A stretch of DNA of 64,000 nucleotides, from the NCBI GenBank assembly GCA_030530775.1, contig JAUMUG010000004.1, positions 1-64,000 of the forward strand, read 5' to 3'. This DNA is from Lautropia sp. (GTDB lineage: Bacteria > Pseudomonadota > Gammaproteobacteria > Burkholderiales > Burkholderiaceae_E). The position numbers and the translations under genes are program-made. Below are positions 36,557 through 45,691 of the stretch, one piece after another (position 1 is the first letter of the stretch; each line of letters starts with the position of its first letter). The notes under the pieces are model-generated. The model did no database searches. It was not told the origin of the DNA and was given only the letters and a program-made list of their open reading frames with translations.

Positions 36557-37568
36557 GTCCTGCAACGCATGCGGCCGACGGTTGACCGTGCCCATCCCCG
36601 TGATCATGCTCATGATGGTGTCCGTGGCCATGGTCATGCCCGTGCGGCAACAGCAGGTAGCAGGTGCGGCCTTCGATGCCCAGGCCGACATGGGCACCGT
36701 GCGGCAGCGTCAGCGTGCAGCTTTCGTGACCGAAGGGCAGGCCGGTGATCATCGGCGTGCGGGTCCGCTCACGTAGCCAGCGCCAGACCTTGTTCATGTC
36801 GTAGCGGTCGCCTTCGGCCTGCCGCCAGCTGAAATCCCCCAGCAAAATCGCGTTCTGCCGATCCAGGATGCCGGCGTGCAACAGCTGGGTCATCATCCGC
36901 TCGACCTTGTAGGGATGTTCGTTGACATCTTCGAGGAACAGGATGCCGCCGTCGATGTCGGGGAAGAAGGGGGTGCCGATCATGGCGCAGACCATGCTCA
37001 GCGTACCACCCCACAGGATGCCTTCGGTTTCGAAACCGGGGACTGCGCCCTTGCAGCGAAAGCCCAGCACTTCGAGGTGACCGGCGAGCACATCGGCCAG
37101 GGTTTCCAGCGTAGTCGGGTCGACATCGGCCGGGTTTTCGTGGCCGAAGTGCGGGCACAGCGCCGGGCCGGCCCAGGTGATGGCGCCGGTCTGGGTCAGC
37201 ATGGCCAGATGGAAGGCGGTGAAGTCCGAAAAGCCCACCCAGCGTTTGCCCGAGGCCGCCAGTTTCTCGAAATCCAGCCAGGGCAGGTAGCGGGTCAGAC
37301 CATAGCCGCCCCGGCTGGTCATGATGGTCCGTGCATCCGACGCCAGTGCTCGCTCGAAGGCGGCACGGCGGGTGTCGTCGTCTCCGGCAAAGCGTTGCTG
37401 GTGGACGGTGCGGATGTTCGGGTCCAGCGTGATTCGGAAGCCATGCCGCTGCAGCAGGGTGCGGGCGCGCTTCAGCCGGCCGGCATCGGTCACGGCGCCG
37501 GCCGGGGAGATCACGTAGATGTGCTCGCTGCCGGGTGGCAGTGCGATCAGGGGCGGAGAATCGTTCAT
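36501..37568 (-). CDS. ldcA: LD-carboxypeptidase (S66 family) with a His-rich tail
   Basis: A 355-residue cytoplasmic S66 peptidase that removes the terminal D-Ala from murein tetrapeptides during recycling. The nucleophilic Ser is in MTSRGGYGLTRYLPWLDFE; the Glu and His of the triad fit FLEDVNEHPYKVERMM and GLPFGHESCTLTLPHGAHVG. After the domain ends (LGIEGRTCYLLLPHG) comes an unusual tail, DHGHGHHHEHDHGDGHG, plus about 25 residues that lie antisense to the end of cysM. I chose ATG 37568 (MNDSPPLIALPPG). The tail may bind metal, which is inference. Confidence 0.88.
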   Translation of the reverse strand: MNDSPPLIALPPGSEHIYVISPAGAVTDAGRLKRARTLLQRHGFRITLDPNIRTVHQQRFAGDDDTRRAAFERALASDARTIMTSRGGYGLTRYLPWLDFEKLAASGKRWVGFSDFTAFHLAMLTQTGAITWAGPALCPHFGHENPADVDPTTLETLADVLAGHLEVLGFRCKGAVPGFETEGILWGGTLSMVCAMIGTPFFPDIDGGILFLEDVNEHPYKVERMMTQLLHAGILDRQNAILLGDFSWRQAEGDRYDMNKVWRWLRERTRTPMITGLPFGHESCTLTLPHGAHVGLGIEGRTCYLLLPHGHDHGHGHHHEHDHGDGHGQPSAACVAGPTPETLRSTDSGHRDRRR

Positions 37569-37640
37569 GCCGGGATTGTCGTGGCGATGACGGGGCTCTG
37601 CCAAGGGGGTGAGGAAACCATCGGACGGCGCGGCGGGGGA

Positions 37641-39098
37641 TCAGGGGGAGCCCCGCCGGCGCCGGTCGGGACCGGTCTTCGCTGCTTTCAATGCCCGTTC
37701 GCGCTGTCGGCGGATGGAGTCGGCCAGGTCGATGACGGCCATGGCGTACATGAAAGAGCGGTTGTAACGGGTGATGGCATAGAAGTTGCCGGTGCCGATG
37801 ACGTAGTCGGGCGGGGTATCGGCGTTGACCAGGTCGACCAGCAGCAGTGGCTCGTCGGCCGGCAGGTCGACGGGGCTGCTGATGCCGTGCGAGCGGAGGT
37901 CGGCGATGCTCAGATCGGGCTTGGGGCCACGATCGAGCAGTGGTTTGGGATTGGCGTCGTTGGCCAGCACGGCCTTGTAATGGGTCTTTTTGCCTTTGAC
38001 CCAGCCGTGAATCTGCAGAAAGCGGGCGACGCTGCCGATGGCATCGGTGGTGCTGGCACGCAGGTCGATTCTGCCATCGCCATCGAAATCGGTGGCGAAG
38101 CGGCGGATGCTGCCCGGCATGAACTGCGGGGTGCCGATGGCACCGGCGTAGGAGCCACGTGGCTGAAGCGGGTCGATCTCGTTCTCGTGACAGTAGAGCA
38201 GGAATTCTTCGAGTTCGCGCTTGAAATAGGTGGCGCGGGACGGATAATCGAAGCCGAGAGTGGTCAGCGCCTGCAGCACCGAAAAGTTGCCGGTGTTGCG
38301 GCCATAGACGGTTTCGACGCCGATGATGGCCACGATGATTTCGGAGGGCACGCCATAGTCCGCGGTGGCCCGTTCCAGCGCAGCGGCGTTCTGGTTCCAG
38401 AAGGTGACGCCGCCATCGATGCGTACCGGCTGCAGAAAGCGCGGACGATAGGCTTTCCACGAACGCTGGATGCTGGTCTTGGGCGGGTTCATCAGCGACA
38501 GCACCTGCGCGTTGGGTGCAATCTGCGCGAAGCTGGCCAGCAGGGCATCGCGGTCCATGCCATGTTTTTCGGCCATGTCACTGATGAAGGCCTTGACTTC
38601 GGTTCGGCTGGCGAAGTCGTCGGGTCGCACGGCGGTCGCGGCAGCGGCTTGGGCAGACGTCGAAGTGGCCCGAACGGTGGCAGTGCCAGCGCCCACTGCT
38701 GCCGCTCCCATTGCCGCCGGTGCGGCTGCGCGGGTTTTCGTGGCTGATTTCCGGTTTGTGCGGGTCGTTTGGCCAGCCACCTTGGTTTTGTTGCCGGATG
38801 TTTTGTTGCCGGATGCCGAGGAGGTGCTTTGCAAACGCTGTGCCGATCGTGCTGTCTGAGCGGCTCCGTTCTCGTTGCGTTTACGCCTGGTCTGCGTCCT
38901 GTTTACCGTATCGTCGTTCTCGGATGCGGTCGGGCGGGGACCGTCGGCGTCGGCTTTCCGTGTCGTTTGTGTGGTCTGTGCACTTTGTGCTGTGGCGGTA
39001 TCGGTGGTCAGCAGGGCGCCCAGCAAGGGTAGGGTGGTACAGAAAACGGTCCGGCACAGGCGGGCGGTGAGCGTCGGGATCGGGGCAATGGGCATCAA
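37641..39098 (-). CDS. lytic murein transglycosylase, MltB family
   Basis: A 485-residue periplasmic or outer-membrane murein transglycosylase. An N-terminal signal (ARLCRTVFCTTLPLLGALLT, then TATAQS) is followed by about 100 Thr/Ala/Lys-rich low-complexity residues. The SLT_2 domain starts near residue 165 with FASRTEVKAFISDMAEKHGM; the catalytic Glu is in IIVAIIGVETVYGRNTGNFS, and FKRELEEFLLYCHENEIDP, YAGAIGTPQFMPGSI and FATDFDGDGRIDL are family hallmarks. No lipobox is obvious. It lies 72 bases before ldcA on the same strand and serves murein turnover like that gene. Confidence 0.9.
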   Translation of the reverse strand: MMPIAPIPTLTARLCRTVFCTTLPLLGALLTTDTATAQSAQTTQTTRKADADGPRPTASENDDTVNRTQTRRKRNENGAAQTARSAQRLQSTSSASGNKTSGNKTKVAGQTTRTNRKSATKTRAAAPAAMGAAAVGAGTATVRATSTSAQAAAATAVRPDDFASRTEVKAFISDMAEKHGMDRDALLASFAQIAPNAQVLSLMNPPKTSIQRSWKAYRPRFLQPVRIDGGVTFWNQNAAALERATADYGVPSEIIVAIIGVETVYGRNTGNFSVLQALTTLGFDYPSRATYFKRELEEFLLYCHENEIDPLQPRGSYAGAIGTPQFMPGSIRRFATDFDGDGRIDLRASTTDAIGSVARFLQIHGWVKGKKTHYKAVLANDANPKPLLDRGPKPDLSIADLRSHGISSPVDLPADEPLLLVDLVNADTPPDYVIGTGNFYAITRYNRSFMYAMAVIDLADSIRRQRERALKAAKTGPDRRRRGSP

Positions 39099-39155
39099 AG
39101 GTATCTGGTTGATTTATTGCAAGAACGTCCGGCACCGCACGTCGTGTGGACGACC

Positions 39156-41243
39156 CTAGGGTTTGAACGCCTTCACCAGGGCATGAAACTCGGCCAGCAA
39201 GGCTTTGGGTTGGGAGCCCAGATCGTAACGCATGCTGTTGTAGGCGGCGACGATATCGTATGCGAGTGCGGCACTGTCGGCATCGAGCAGACGTTCGATG
39301 CGGTAGAGGAACTGGTTGGTTGTCTCGTGTGGCATACGTTCGGCACCGATCAGGGCCAGGCGCTGGCAGAACTCGTCGAAGCCGCGCTCGAGCGGATCGC
39401 GTGGAATGCGGGCGCGCAAAGTGATCAGTGCCAGGGCCATCAGCACCAGAGCCAGCGCTGCTGCCATGATGCCGAGCAGGGTTTGCCAGTTGTCGTAGTG
39501 CAGGCCCAGGCGCTCCAGCAACTTGCGCTGGTTGCCGCGATCGTAGGACAGTAGCCACTGGTTCCAGCGATGGGTGATTCCGTCGAAGTTCAGTTCCCAG
39601 TACTTCTTCCAATCGCCGGCGGTGCGGGTCAGGGGGCTCTCGTCCCGTGTCCGGCGCAGTGCCTGCAGACTGCCCTGCTGGATGCGCTCCGGTGCCACCG
39701 CACTGGTGGGGTCGACCCGTTGCCAGCCTCGTTCGGGGTGCCAGATTTCAGCCCAGGCATGGGCGTTGGCCTGGCGGACGATCCAGTAGCCGTTTTCGTG
39801 GCGTTCGGCCCCCTGGTAGCCGGTGACGACACGGGCGGGGATACCCATCGCCCGCATCAGGACGACGAAGGCGCTGCTGTAGTGTTCGCAGAAACCCGCG
39901 CGGGTTCTGAACAGGAAGTCGTCGATGCTGTCCTGGCCGAGCCGCTGGGGCTCCAGGGTGTAGCTGAAGGGCTCGCGATGGATCCAGGCCAGGGTCTGCT
40001 GCACCAGTCGATCGGTATCGTCGCCATGCTGGCTTTGCCACTGTGCGGCCAGAGCCACGGTCTGTGGGTTGAAGCCGGCGGGTAGGCGCAGCCAGGGTTC
40101 GAGCGAACGGGCGCTTTCGTTGTGACCGGTCTGTGCGGACGGGTGGGCACGCAGTGAGTAGCGGATACGATCGTCGATCGGGCGCGCGCCGACCAGTTCC
40201 AGCGTGGCGTGCATGGTTGCCGGCCAGCGATACAGATCGGGCAGTGCGGTGGCGGTTTCCATGCCCAGTAACCAGCTGTGGTGGTCGGGCTCGCGGGTGA
40301 TCGTGTAGGTGTAGGCGGGAGCGTTCGGCGGCAATTGGATCTGCGGTGTGGGTAGCACGGCCTGCTGATGGGCAGGCAGCACCTGCCAAGTGCGGCCATC
40401 GAAGTGCCCGAAGGTCGGACCACGCCAGTACATGTCGGAGGTGGCTGGGGACTCGCCCTCGAATTCCACCCGCATCACGACCGAATCAGATTCGGCCAGC
40501 TTGGAAAAATCCCCTGGCGACATCGAATCCGACAGACCGGTGGTGCCCGCGCTGCTGTTCATGGCCGAGCCCCACAAAGGGCCGCTGGGCCGCGGAAACA
40601 GCAAGAAGAGCAGCAGAGCGACCGGGATGGCCTGCAGGATCAGTACGCCGGCCTGGCGTAGACGGTGCGATAGTGGCACTTCCTGCCCCAGATACTGCGT
40701 GGTCAGCATCGCTGTGATCAGTGCCGGCACCGTCACCATCGTCATCAACCCCATCAGGATGCTTTGCGAATGCAGGTAGCTAGCAAGCACCAGAAAGCAG
40801 CACAGAAAAATGGTGACGAAGAAGTCGCGCCGGGCGCGGATTTCCAGCAGTTTCAGACCCAGGAACAGCAAGAGCAGTGCGACGCCGGCTTCTTGTCCCA
40901 TCAGGGTACGGTACTGGGCAAAGACGGCTGCCACGATTGCCAGACTGGCCACCATACGCATCGGCCGGGCAGGTAGTGGGCTGCCCGACAGCAGCAGACC
41001 CAGGCGCCAGATCAGCAGCACGACGAAGCCGGCCGAGCACCAGAAGGGCAGGTAGACCAGGTGGGGAGCAGCCGACAGCAGGGTCACCGCCATCAGCAAC
41101 AGGGTGTCGCGCCGATCTCGCTCCCAGGTGCCGCCCAGGCGACCACCCAGGGCGCGCAGCGAAGGGCGCAGCCGCGCCGGCACGCCACCGGTGTCGGCAG
41201 CCTGGCCATCACTCGGGTGGGACACTGTGCGGGAGGTGCTCAT
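39156..41243 (-). CDS. DUF3488/transglutaminase-like membrane protein (TgpA-like)
   Basis: A 695-residue inner-membrane protein. The N-terminal DUF3488 part has six or seven membrane helices (about 45-230). The periplasmic transglutaminase-like domain carries the triad Cys in RTRAGFCEHYSSAFVVLMR, His in VRQANAHAWAEIWHPERG and Asp in WQRVDPTSAV. One more helix (LLGIMAAALALVLMALALIT) and a cytoplasmic tail follow, as in TgpA of Pseudomonas. It overlaps the DUF58 gene stop by four bases (ATGA). With MoxR and DUF58 it forms a conserved envelope cluster whose substrate is unknown. Confidence 0.9.
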   Translation of the reverse strand: MSTSRTVSHPSDGQAADTGGVPARLRPSLRALGGRLGGTWERDRRDTLLLMAVTLLSAAPHLVYLPFWCSAGFVVLLIWRLGLLLSGSPLPARPMRMVASLAIVAAVFAQYRTLMGQEAGVALLLLFLGLKLLEIRARRDFFVTIFLCCFLVLASYLHSQSILMGLMTMVTVPALITAMLTTQYLGQEVPLSHRLRQAGVLILQAIPVALLLFLLFPRPSGPLWGSAMNSSAGTTGLSDSMSPGDFSKLAESDSVVMRVEFEGESPATSDMYWRGPTFGHFDGRTWQVLPAHQQAVLPTPQIQLPPNAPAYTYTITREPDHHSWLLGMETATALPDLYRWPATMHATLELVGARPIDDRIRYSLRAHPSAQTGHNESARSLEPWLRLPAGFNPQTVALAAQWQSQHGDDTDRLVQQTLAWIHREPFSYTLEPQRLGQDSIDDFLFRTRAGFCEHYSSAFVVLMRAMGIPARVVTGYQGAERHENGYWIVRQANAHAWAEIWHPERGWQRVDPTSAVAPERIQQGSLQALRRTRDESPLTRTAGDWKKYWELNFDGITHRWNQWLLSYDRGNQRKLLERLGLHYDNWQTLLGIMAAALALVLMALALITLRARIPRDPLERGFDEFCQRLALIGAERMPHETTNQFLYRIERLLDADSAALAYDIVAAYNSMRYDLGSQPKALLAEFHALVKAFKP

Positions 41244-42190
41244 GCCGTCGTGCCCCCGTCATAGCGGGCCAGCGCTTCCATACAGGCACGGCGTTGTTTG
41301 GGGCCGTGAGCAGTGTCGAAACGGCGTCCCGGCATGACCAACGCGTAGGGCAGACCGGCCGCTTCGGCCTGTTCGATCCAGGCCGCCAGGCGCGACAGGC
41401 GCTGTTCGGTATCCAGTTGATCGGGTAGCTGCTGCCATTCGAACAATAGTTCACCGCCATTGCCACCATCGTTGAATTCGAGCGTCAGCGGCAGGGCACG
41501 CGGGTTGCGGGCCATGGCTTTCCAGGCCAGCCGACGCATTGAATCACCGGCACGATAAGAGCGGACATGGCTGAAATCGCCACTGCCCTGTTGATGCATC
41601 TCGACATGGCCGCTCGGGTCGTGATGATGTGGCAGGGGGCTGGGTGGATCTTCCGGCCTCGGATAGACCAATACGCCGGTGGCGGGATGCCACCAGGTCC
41701 AGGCTTGCCACAGTCCCAGCGGAAAATCGCTGGCAATGCGAAAGCGCGGTGCTGCCATCCAACCGCGGTGTTCGGTTCCGACCGCGACCGAAGCGATCTG
41801 CTCGGCCCCGGCACTGATGTCGAACAGGTTGATGGCGTGGTCATCGTCGTTGTCGATGCCGATCGAGTAGCGGGTGTAGGCAGCCGGGTTCAGTAGCGTC
41901 AGTTTCAGTTCGGCGATTTCGCCGGCATGCACCGGTTCGGCACGTCCGGGGCGCAGCACCAGCCCGGCCAGATTGCGATGGGTATGGAACAGCGAGACCA
42001 GTGCGACCGAAGCCAGCAGAAAGATCAGTACATAGCCGAGGCTGAGCGCATAGTTGATGGTGGTCAGCAGCATGGCGAGCAGTGCCGCACCGAAGATCAG
42101 GCCGGCCTTGGTGGGCAGCACATAGACCCGTGCCCGGGTCAGGGGGTAGTCCCCTTCCCAGGCTTCGCTGCTGCGGCGGAAGAATCGCAT
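41240..42190 (-). CDS. DUF58 domain-containing protein
   Basis: A 316-residue membrane-anchored protein. Two hydrophobic helices lie near residues 28-65 (AGLIFGAALLAMLLTTINYA, LSLGYVLIFLLASVALVSLF). The DUF58 core is later, with the motif SHVRSYRAGDSMRRLAWKAM (the usual R-x-Y-x-x-G-D pattern) near residue 205. The family is thought to have a von Willebrand-type fold and to work with MoxR ATPases. The moxR stop is 18 bases upstream and the TgpA-like gene overlaps its stop, so the three are one operon. Confidence 0.88.
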   Translation of the reverse strand: MRFFRRSSEAWEGDYPLTRARVYVLPTKAGLIFGAALLAMLLTTINYALSLGYVLIFLLASVALVSLFHTHRNLAGLVLRPGRAEPVHAGEIAELKLTLLNPAAYTRYSIGIDNDDDHAINLFDISAGAEQIASVAVGTEHRGWMAAPRFRIASDFPLGLWQAWTWWHPATGVLVYPRPEDPPSPLPHHHDPSGHVEMHQQGSGDFSHVRSYRAGDSMRRLAWKAMARNPRALPLTLEFNDGGNGGELLFEWQQLPDQLDTEQRLSRLAAWIEQAEAAGLPYALVMPGRRFDTAHGPKQRRACMEALARYDGGTTA

Positions 42191-42208
42191 GAGCCGGGCC
42201 GTTTGTGA

Positions 42209-43132
42209 TCAGGGAACGGCGACGGCCTTGAGCAGCTCGGCCACCATGTCGGCGCGGGCGCGGCGGTTGGTGGCGGCGCCCCGGGCCGGCTTCAGCCGAT
42301 GGCCGGCCACCGGCAGCATCACCGCCTGGACGTCATCGGGCAGCACGTGGTTTCGGCCATCGAGCAGCGCCCAGGCCTTGGCGGCGCGTAGCAGGGCGAG
42401 GCCGGCGCGTGGGCTCAATCCCTCGGCAAACATCGATGAACGTCGGGATTGGGTCAGCAGATTCTGTACGTAGTCGATCAGTGGTCCGTGAGCCTTGACC
42501 TCTCGCACGGCCTGCTGGATGGTCAGCAGGTCCTGTGGGTTCAGAATGGATTGCAGATCGTCGAGCCATTCGCGCCGGTCTCGGCCCTCGAGTAGTGCAC
42601 GTTCGGACTTGGGATCGGGATAGCCCAGCTCCACACACATCAGAAAGCGGTCCAGCTGTGACTCGGGCAGCGGGAATGTACCGATCTGGTCCTGCGGGTT
42701 CTGGGTGGCAATCACAAAGAAAGGGTCGGGCAGCCGGTGGGGCTGCCCTTCGACCGATACTTGCCGTTCCTCCATCGCTTCGAGCAGCGCGCTCTGCGAT
42801 TTGGGTGAGGCCCGGTTCACTTCGTCGGCCAGCAGCATCTGGGTGAATACCGGGCCGGGCACGAAACTGAAACGCTGGGTATCGCGCTGATAGATGGTCG
42901 AGCCCGTGATGTCGGCCGGCAGCAGGTCGTTGGTGAACTGGATGCGCTTGAACTCCAGTCCCAGCGAGCGGGCCAGGGTGTAGGCCAGGGTCGTCTTGCC
43001 GACGCCGGGCAAATCTTCCAGCAGCAGATGGCCACGGGCAAAGAGGCAGGCCAGGGTCAGCCTGATCTGCAGCGGCTTGCCGACGACGACCGAGCCGATC
43101 TGCATGGCGACATCCTGAATTCTTTGCAGCAT
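42209..43132 (-). CDS. MoxR-family AAA+ ATPase
   Basis: A 307-residue cytoplasmic AAA+ ATPase of the MoxR group. Walker A is in LLEDLPGVGKTTLAYTLARS, Walker B in QMLLADEVNRASPKSQSALL (with E after D), sensor 1 in FVIATQNPQDQIGTFPLPES and the lid region in LSPRAGLALLRAAKAWALLD. ATG 43132 (MLQRIQDVAMQIGSVVVGK) matches the family start; the frame is open about 100 codons further. First gene of the moxR-DUF58-transglutaminase operon; it probably remodels the partner proteins. Confidence 0.92.
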   Translation of the reverse strand: MLQRIQDVAMQIGSVVVGKPLQIRLTLACLFARGHLLLEDLPGVGKTTLAYTLARSLGLEFKRIQFTNDLLPADITGSTIYQRDTQRFSFVPGPVFTQMLLADEVNRASPKSQSALLEAMEERQVSVEGQPHRLPDPFFVIATQNPQDQIGTFPLPESQLDRFLMCVELGYPDPKSERALLEGRDRREWLDDLQSILNPQDLLTIQQAVREVKAHGPLIDYVQNLLTQSRRSSMFAEGLSPRAGLALLRAAKAWALLDGRNHVLPDDVQAVMLPVAGHRLKPARGAATNRRARADMVAELLKAVAVP

Positions 43133-43599
43133 GAGGGTTTCCGGCTGGAGTGGGGGTGGGCCGATCTTACTGGTCCGGGACGTGATGGCGGTGATCCGGC
43201 CGACGGTCGGTTGCTGTCGATGACGGTTGCGGCGGTGGCAGGGCCATTGCCGGTTGTGTGTTTTTTGAGCTCCTTGGGGGCGGATCACGGCGCGGTGACC
43301 CAGCGGTTGGCCGCACACGTGGTCGTCTTCGTTTTCCCTGTTCGTATGCCGGGCATTCCGGTCCATCTCGCCGACCCGCGCCCAGCGCTGTCGAGGTGCT
43401 TTGTGCCTTGCCATGCCTGCCGGTCCGTTGTTTTTCATCACGGCGGCTTGCGGTACGGTTCAGGGCTGCGGCCGCGCCTCCGGTATGGGGAGGGACAAGA
43501 CAAGGGCAAGACCATCCCTGCCAAGAGGTGGTGTCGGTCATTTGGGACGGTGCCGATCTATATAATGAGACGCTCTGTCACTTTTATCGGGTCAATCGC
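43133..43599. other. divergent spacer between moxR and etfB with a -10 element
   Basis: No gene is supported. TATAAT at 43561-43566, in CTATATAATGAGACG, is a good -10 for etfB, 33 bases before its ATG; the -35 is poor (TTGGGA at 43542-43547 is too close). The rest is featureless. Confidence 0.45.
43561..43566 (+). promoter_or_regulatory. -10 element of the etfBA promoter
   Basis: Consensus TATAAT 33 bases before the etfB start. A convincing -35 at 16-18 bases is missing (TCATTT at 17), so the promoter may depend on an activator or on an extended -10. Confidence 0.45.
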
Positions 43600-44349
43600 A
43601 TGAAAGTTCTGGTTGCAGTCAAACGAGTGGTCGATTACAACGTGAAAGTCAGGGTCAAGAGTGATGGCACCGATGTCGATATCGCCAATGTCAAGATGTC
43701 GATGAACCCTTTTGACGAGATTGCCGTCGAAGAGGCGGTACGTCTGAAAGAGAAGGGCGTGGTCACCGAAGTGGTGGCGGTGTCGTGCGGCCCGACCGCA
43801 TGCCAGGAGACATTGCGCACGGCGATGGCCATCGGGGCCGACAGAGGCATTCTGGTGGAAACTTCCGCCGAGCTGCAACCGCTGGCGGTGGCCAAGCTGC
43901 TGGCCGCGGTGCAGGCCAGGGAAGATGCGCAGCTGATTCTGATGGGTAAGCAGGCGATCGATGATGACGCCAACCAGACCGGCCAGATGCTTGCGGCGCT
44001 GATCGGTCTGCCGCAGGGCACTTTTGCCTCCAAGGTGGAGATGGCCGATGGTGCGGTCAAAGTGACCCGCGAAATCGATGGTGGTCTGGAAGTGGTCAGT
44101 CTGTCACTGCCGGCAGTCGTCACCGCCGATCTGCGCCTGAACGAGCCGCGCTATGTGACGCTGCCCAACATCATGAAAGCCAAGAAAAAGCCGCTCGAGA
44201 AAGTCTCGCCGGCCGATCTGGGGGTCGATCCGGCACCGCGTCTGAAGACGCTGAAGGTGGCCGAGCCGGCAAAGCGCAAGGCGGGTGTCAAGCTGTCCGG
44301 CGTCGATGAGTTGATCAGCAAATTGAAGACCGAGGCCAGGGTCATTTGA
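43600..44349 (+). CDS. etfB: electron transfer flavoprotein beta subunit
   Basis: A 249-residue ETF beta subunit, the AMP-binding half of the soluble flavoprotein that carries electrons from acyl-CoA dehydrogenases to ETF-ubiquinone oxidoreductase. Family patterns: [58 protein letters not shown] and [20 protein letters not shown] (the ETF-beta signature), then [11 protein letters not shown]. etfA follows after 32 bases. Confidence 0.95.
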   Translation: MKVLVAVKRVVDYNVKVRVKSDGTDVDIANVKMSMNPFDEIAVEEAVRLKEKGVVTEVVAVSCGPTACQETLRTAMAIGADRGILVETSAELQPLAVAKLLAAVQAREDAQLILMGKQAIDDDANQTGQMLAALIGLPQGTFASKVEMADGAVKVTREIDGGLEVVSLSLPAVVTADLRLNEPRYVTLPNIMKAKKKPLEKVSPADLGVDPAPRLKTLKVAEPAKRKAGVKLSGVDELISKLKTEARVI

Positions 44350-44381
44350 TTGATGCCAGAATTCGAAATAGAGGAAAGACC

Positions 44382-45317
44382 ATGGCAGTTTTGGTGATTG
44401 CAGAACATGACAATGCCTCGTTGAAAGGCGCAACCTTGAACGCCGTCGCCGCAGCCGGCAAGCTGGGCGGCGATGTGCACGTGCTGGTGGTGGGCAACGG
44501 TGCCGAAGCCGCCGCTGCCGCTGCCGCCAAAGTGGCGGGGGTGGCTCAGGTGAAGCTGGTCGAAGATGCCGAGCTGACAGAGCAGCTGGCCGAAGGTGTG
44601 GCCGCCCAGGTGGTGGCCCAGGCCGCCGGTTACAGTCATATCGTGGCCCCGGCGACCGCCCGCGGCAAGAATGTGCTGCCGCGCGTGGCAGCCCTGCTGG
44701 ATGTGGCGCAAATCTCCGAGGTCGTCGCGATCGATGCGCCCGATACCTTCCAGCGCCCGATCTATGCCGGCAATGCCATTGCCACGGTACAGAGTGCCGA
44801 TCCGGTCAAGGTGTTGACGGTGCGACCCACTTCCTTCGATGCGGCTGCGGTCGAAGGTGGTTCGGCTGCCGTCGAGAGACTGGCTGCCGTTGCGGCGCCG
44901 GGTGGTGCCCGGTTCGTCGGTCGTGAAACCGCCCAGAGCGGCCGCCCCGAGCTGTCGGCCGCCTCGGTGGTGGTGGCCGGGGGCCGTGCCCTGGGCAGCG
45001 CCGAGAATTTCCAGCAAGTGCTCGAGCCGCTGGCCGACAAACTGGGTGCCGCCATCGGCGCTTCGCGTGCGGCGGTGGATGCGGGTTATGTGGCCAACGA
45101 TCTGCAGGTGGGTCAGACCGGTAGGGTCGTTGCACCACAGCTTTACATCGCGGTTGGTATCTCAGGGGCGATTCAGCACTTGGCCGGCATGAAGGACAGC
45201 ATGATCATCGTGGCCATCAACAAGGACGAGGAAGCACCGATCTTCGGTGTGGCCGACTATGGTCTGGTGGGTGATCTGTTCGACCTGGTGCCCGAACTGA
45301 CGGCCAAGCTGGGGTGA
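44382..45317 (+). CDS. etfA: electron transfer flavoprotein alpha subunit
   Basis: A 311-residue ETF alpha subunit holding the FAD. The N-terminal domain begins MAVLVIAEHDNASLKGATLN; the C-terminal FAD domain has SGRPELSAASVVVAGGRALG, the motif YVANDLQVGQTGRVVAPQLY, and IAVGISGAIQHLAGMKDSMI followed by AINKDEEAPIF. ATG 44382 is the family start, after GAGGAAAGACC. With etfB it forms one operon; the redox partners are elsewhere. Confidence 0.95.
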   Translation: MAVLVIAEHDNASLKGATLNAVAAAGKLGGDVHVLVVGNGAEAAAAAAAKVAGVAQVKLVEDAELTEQLAEGVAAQVVAQAAGYSHIVAPATARGKNVLPRVAALLDVAQISEVVAIDAPDTFQRPIYAGNAIATVQSADPVKVLTVRPTSFDAAAVEGGSAAVERLAAVAAPGGARFVGRETAQSGRPELSAASVVVAGGRALGSAENFQQVLEPLADKLGAAIGASRAAVDAGYVANDLQVGQTGRVVAPQLYIAVGISGAIQHLAGMKDSMIIVAINKDEEAPIFGVADYGLVGDLFDLVPELTAKLG

Positions 45318-45691
45318 GCCACGTTGGATCGAGCGGGGCAAAACGAGGGTGAGGGGCGGGGCGGTCGAACTCGCCGCACCAATACGCCAACCCGCGTTTT
45401 GTGCCGTGCCCGTCCAACATGGGAACCGGAGCGTTCCGTGCGGTGTACGCCATGCAGGTGAGCGCCGGTTTTTCGTGGGTCGAGGTACGGTGTCGGCAGG
45501 TTTGCCGACAGTTCTGTGTGAAAGTTGGAGCTCTGGTGCACCGGTATGCCGTGTGGCCACGCGCCTGTGAAAACCACCGACGGTTTTTGAGATAGTTGCC
45601 GTGCTCGACTTGATGCTCCCGATATTCCGCGTCAAGAATCTGTGCCGTTGGCGCCATTGCAGCGCGCCGTTCATCAGATGAGAGTTGTGGC
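45318..45691. other. spacer after etfA with a hairpin
   Basis: No gene is supported. TGTCGGCA (45491-45498) pairs with TGCCGACA (45503-45510) over a 4-base loop. AAAACC (45570-45575) pairs with GGTTTT (45582-45587), where the second arm runs into five T residues and may be the etf terminator. Confidence 0.4.

Noticed and set aside
36769..38747. Long frames over ldcA and the transglycosylase (563 and 623 codons)
   Set aside because: Both are shadows of the two recognised genes and lack domains.
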